Source of the DNA: Gemmatimonadaceae bacterium
Lineage (GTDB): Bacteria > Gemmatimonadota > Gemmatimonadetes > Gemmatimonadales > Gemmatimonadaceae
Assembly (NCBI GenBank): GCA_013697785.1
Contig: JACCWE010000081.1
Span: forward strand, 1 to 35,524
DNA length: 35,524 nt
Direction: 5' to 3'
Part shown: positions 32,952-35,524 of the stretch, piece after piece
How positions within the stretch are numbered: the first letter of the stretch is position 1
Layout of the letters: each line of letters begins with the position of its first letter
The notes under the pieces: generated by a model
The model's input: only the letters and a program-made list of their open reading frames with translations
The model's database searches: none
What the model was told of the DNA's origin: nothing
Program-made: the position numbers and the translations under genes

Positions 32952-34370
32952 ATGGGCCGTAAAGTGAGCGGGCACAGCGGCTTCCCAACTCGTGATGTCC
33001 ACCCAATGTCGAGCACCTCGCGCGCGATGGCGGAAGACGGGACGCCGTTTATCATCCTCGGCGCCGACGCCGTGTTGGCAGCTCTGCCGGCCTCGCCGGT
33101 CCAGCTCGCGCACGCATGCCACCTGCTCGGTTTCCAGCTGGCCGCCCCTGCCACCTGGGGCGACGAGCTCATCGCTGAGAGCTGTCTTGATCAGCTCGCT
33201 GACTACGAGCATCAGGCGGCAGTGATGTGTAGCTGTCCCCTCGTCACCGAACGGCTGACGCGTGCCAGCATGATGCTCGAGCCGTTCATGCTCACCTTCG
33301 TTTCGCCGCCCGTAGCGACCGCGCGCTACATCCGCGCGGCTTTCAGCGGCCAAGCGCTGCACATCACGTATGCCGGCGCGTGCCCCGGCGCCGCAGACGA
33401 CTCGATCGACGCGCGCATCACGCCCGCCGAGCTTCTCGAGGCGTTCGCCGAGCGCGCAATCGTCCTCGGCGCACAGCCCAATCACTTCGACGCCCTCGTC
33501 CCGCTCGATCGGCGGCGCTTCTACTCACTCCCCGGCGGCGTTCCCACGCGCGACCACGTCGAGCGCGCCGCCGGACGCTCGTTCATCGAGGTTACAGGTG
33601 ACGATGTCGTGCTCGAGCTCACGCAGCAACTCATCGAGCAGACGCCGGCGCTCCTCGACATCGCGGTACCGCTCGGCTGCGCCTGCGCCGGCGCCGGCGA
33701 GCACGCCATGCGCGGAAATGTGCGCGCCGGGCTGCTGACCCTCGAGCCGCCACGCGCACGAACGCATGTAATCGACCAGTCGCTGCACCTCGACGTGACG
33801 CAGTCGCTGGTCGAGCTGTGCGAGCTCCACATGGGCAGCGTCGACAGCGCCGAGGAGCCGGCAGCGCTCGAGGTGCATCTCGCGGCGGATTCTGCGCCTG
33901 CACCGGAAGAACCGATGATCGAGATCGATGTCACGGGTGTCGACGTCATCGATGTCGCGAGCATGGATGTCGCGAGCATAGACGCGAAGCCCATCGAGAT
34001 CGAGATCGAGCTGCCCCCGGAGATCGCGTCCACGAATCACGCCGTGATTCCCGCTCCGCGCAAACGCCCCGTCGTCTCGCGCGCGCCCGCATCGATCCCG
34101 CGTTACGCGAATGCGCGCGGCGAGTTGGTCCCTCGCGCATCGCTCGCCGTGCTGCGCCGAGCACTGGCGCGCATCGCGAAGCGGAAGGCGCGGAGGCAGC
34201 CGAAGGTCGAGCGCGGACGTCGCGAGCGCGCGATGGAGATTCACGATGGACTCGTGCGCACGACGCCGCGCACTCCACGCTCGCTCGCGATCGCGGGCAG
34301 CGCCGATCTTCCGCGCCCGGTGCCGCCGCCCCCCGCGCGCCATCGCCCGCGCACGATGATGGAGCTGTAG
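32952..34370 (+). CDS. Putative [FeFe]-hydrogenase large-subunit-like (H-cluster-domain) protein, degenerate
   Basis: A 472-residue protein. Residues about 33-260 follow, in order, the landmarks of the [FeFe]-hydrogenase C-terminal domain: SPVQLAHACHLLGFQ, WGDELIAES, CSCPLV (Cys93, Cys95; canonical T-S-C-C-P), TFVSPPVATARYIR, ITYAGACPGAADD (Cys144; canonical G-P-C-x-A-K-K-x-E), ITPAELLEAFAERAI, RRRFYSLPGG, FIEVTGDDVVLELTQQL and GCACAGAG (Cys243, Cys245; canonical C-x-x-x-C-x-G-G). The co-linear match is what identifies it; L2 lysine and part of L3 are lost. No N-terminal ferredoxin domain is present. Residues 320-355 are an acidic/hydrophobic stretch with repeated D-V/I units, followed by a basic tail. 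Nar1/sensor-type function is more likely than H2 turnover. Divergent from a Crp/Fnr regulator. Start at 33006 is also possible. Confidence 0.6.
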   Translation: MGRKVSGHSGFPTRDVHPMSSTSRAMAEDGTPFIILGADAVLAALPASPVQLAHACHLLGFQLAAPATWGDELIAESCLDQLADYEHQAAVMCSCPLVTERLTRASMMLEPFMLTFVSPPVATARYIRAAFSGQALHITYAGACPGAADDSIDARITPAELLEAFAERAIVLGAQPNHFDALVPLDRRRFYSLPGGVPTRDHVERAAGRSFIEVTGDDVVLELTQQLIEQTPALLDIAVPLGCACAGAGEHAMRGNVRAGLLTLEPPRARTHVIDQSLHLDVTQSLVELCELHMGSVDSAEEPAALEVHLAADSAPAPEEPMIEIDVTGVDVIDVASMDVASIDAKPIEIEIELPPEIASTNHAVIPAPRKRPVVSRAPASIPRYANARGELVPRASLAVLRRALARIAKRKARRQPKVERGRRERAMEIHDGLVRTTPRTPRSLAIAGSADLPRPVPPPPARHRPRTMMEL

Positions 34371-34374
34371 CGAG

Positions 34375-35001
34375 CTAGAGGTTCAGCGCCTCGCGCGCAC
34401 CGGTGATCACGAATTGCGTCGCGACCGCGGCGAGCAACAGCCCCATGATGCGCGTCATGACGCGAATCCCCGTCTGTCCCATCAGGCTCACGAGCCGGTC
34501 ACCAGCGCGCAGCGTCAGCCAGCAGATCACCGCGGTGAGCCACACCGATCCATACACGGCGACGTTCTCCACCAGCGTGTGCGACTGACCTGAGAGCACC
34601 ATCACCGTCGAGATCGCGCCCGGCCCCGCGAGCATCGGCATCGCGAGCGGTGTGACCGCGACATCTTCCTTTTCCTGCCCTTCCACGATCTCCTCGGTGC
34701 TCTCCTGCGTCGTGCGCTCACCGCGCAGCATGTCCATCGCCACCAGCCAGAGGATCAATCCGCCGGCGATGCGGAACGCCGGCAGCGTGATTCCGAAGAC
34801 TTTGAAGATCCCCGTTCCCGCAATACCGAACACCGTCATCAGCAGGCCGGCAGCGATGCACGCGCGGAACGCGGTCCTGTGCCGCTGCTCCACCGACTGC
34901 CCCTGCGTGATGACGAGGTACGTCGGGATCACGGCCACCGGATCGACGATGAACAGCAGCGACGTGAAGGTGACGAGCGTAAACTGCAGATAGGTCATCA
35001 T
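34375..35001 (-). CDS. MarC-family integral membrane protein
   Basis: A 208-residue protein with six hydrophobic segments. The MarC/NAAT signature is clear: FIVDPVAVIPTYL (Asp20) in the first repeat and MLAGPGAISTVM in the second, plus the C-terminal TRIMGLLLAAVATQFVI. A charged cytosolic loop (about 93-115, RTTQESTEEIVEGQEKED) separates the two repeats. MarC proteins are membrane proteins with poorly known transport roles; some archaeal relatives carry neutral amino acids. The ATG overlaps the stop of the Smr-domain gene (ATGA), so the two are translationally coupled. Confidence 0.9.
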   Translation of the reverse strand: MMTYLQFTLVTFTSLLFIVDPVAVIPTYLVITQGQSVEQRHRTAFRACIAAGLLMTVFGIAGTGIFKVFGITLPAFRIAGGLILWLVAMDMLRGERTTQESTEEIVEGQEKEDVAVTPLAMPMLAGPGAISTVMVLSGQSHTLVENVAVYGSVWLTAVICWLTLRAGDRLVSLMGQTGIRVMTRIMGLLLAAVATQFVITGAREALNL

Positions 35002-35524
35002 CGGTCGTCGAGCTCGTGCAGCGCGGCCTCGAGCATCTCGCGCAGCCGCTCCTCGCGATCTGGCCCCTCGGGCACTCCCGCTGCGACGGTTCCGAACTGC
35101 GCCAGCATCTCCTGCTCAATGAAGGCCGGCGTCGCCTCGACGCCGAGCTCCTCGATCGATCGCTTCGCGAGGCGGCGCAGGGTTGCGCGCGTATCGGGCT
35201 CGAGCGCCGCGAGCGCCGCTGGATCCCGTGGCGGCGAATCGTGAGGATTGCGCGCGCGCTGCGGAGCGTCGCGCAGCGCGCTCAGCTTCGCGAACGTCAC
35301 GACGAACGAGCCGGGCGTGTGCTCGAGTACCTCGGCGAGCACGCCGCGCCGGCGGAGCGATGCGAGCAGCTGCACGATCGCCTCGCGCACCACCGACACA
35401 CCATCGGGACTATTGTTGCCGCGCCCGGTGATGACGAGCGCCTCTTTCGCGCGATTCAACTGCCGCTCGCGCAGCCAGTTCTCCGCGCGCCGGAGCGCCT
35501 CCTCACGCGACGGATGGTGGGTGC
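34998..35524 (-). CDS. Smr-domain protein, 5'-truncated at the window edge
   Basis: The frame is open to the right edge, so the N-terminus is missing; 174 residues are visible. The first visible residues, THHPSREEALRRAENWL, followed by LNRAKEALVITGRGNNSP and VLEHTPGSFVVTFA, match a C-terminal Smr (MutS-related) domain with its D-L-H-x and T-G-x-G motifs; Smr domains nick or cleave DNA or RNA. A helical tail of about 100 residues after the domain (ATLRRLAKRSIEELGVEATP) has no clear homologue. TTG at 35459 is not the real start since it would cut the Smr domain. It overlaps the MarC start by 4 bases. Confidence 0.75.
   Translation of the reverse strand, partial: THHPSREEALRRAENWLRERQLNRAKEALVITGRGNNSPDGVSVVREAIVQLLASLRRRGVLAEVLEHTPGSFVVTFAKLSALRDAPQRARNPHDSPPRDPAALAALEPDTRATLRRLAKRSIEELGVEATPAFIEQEMLAQFGTVAAGVPEGPDREERLREMLEAALHELDDR

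Overview
The window is a GC-rich bacterial chromosomal segment, densely coded on both strands, with no tRNA, rRNA, CRISPR array, insertion sequence or phage module visible. Many predicted lipoproteins and exported enzymes point to a diderm cell envelope. A Ku/LigD end-joining pair, an Lhr helicase, an H1-like basic protein, a chromosomal RepA-like initiator and small zinc-ribbon proteins together suggest Gemmatimonadota or a similar soil lineage. That placement is inference from gene content; no marker gene fixes it.

Left third (1-12,000). A truncated MerR-type regulator at the edge converges on a full-length lhr helicase gene, which lies behind a membrane-anchored phospholipase D-like gene. 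Divergent from the latter is a gene for a plasmid-type replication initiator (RepA-like). A plus-strand run follows: a small conserved protein, a CtpA-type S41 protease, a TolB-like beta-propeller lipoprotein, an SPFH/slipin protein and a 75-residue zinc-ribbon protein. Two copies of a 90-bp palindromic element (449-538 and 11929-12018) sit in the two tail-to-tail gaps of this part, in the same orientation.

Middle (12,000-24,000). A nucleotide pyrophosphatase/phosphodiesterase-like lipoprotein and an unknown lipoprotein form a minus-strand pair. Next come a small zinc-ribbon protein, a cold-shock protein with an AT-rich leader and a clear terminator, and ku-ligD followed by an NlpC/P60 peptidase and a coupled unknown gene. 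On the minus strand lies a chain of fatty-acid desaturase, YggX-like iron-trafficking protein, GH3 glycosidase and an NrtR-like Nudix regulator, followed by an unknown small protein.

Right third (24,000-35,524). This holds an M1-type metallopeptidase lipoprotein, a divergent aldo/keto reductase, a membrane metallophosphoesterase, an unknown lipoprotein, the H1-like basic protein, an alpha/beta hydrolase and homoserine kinase. A Crp/Fnr-family regulator is divergent from a 472-residue protein that I read as a strongly diverged [FeFe]-hydrogenase H-cluster-type domain. The right edge carries a MarC-family membrane protein coupled to a truncated Smr-domain protein.

The most unusual items are the degenerate [FeFe]-hydrogenase-like protein opposite a Crp/Fnr regulator, the chromosomal RepA-like protein, the two-copy palindromic element, and the four-cysteine YggX variant coupled to a desaturase and a glycosidase gene.
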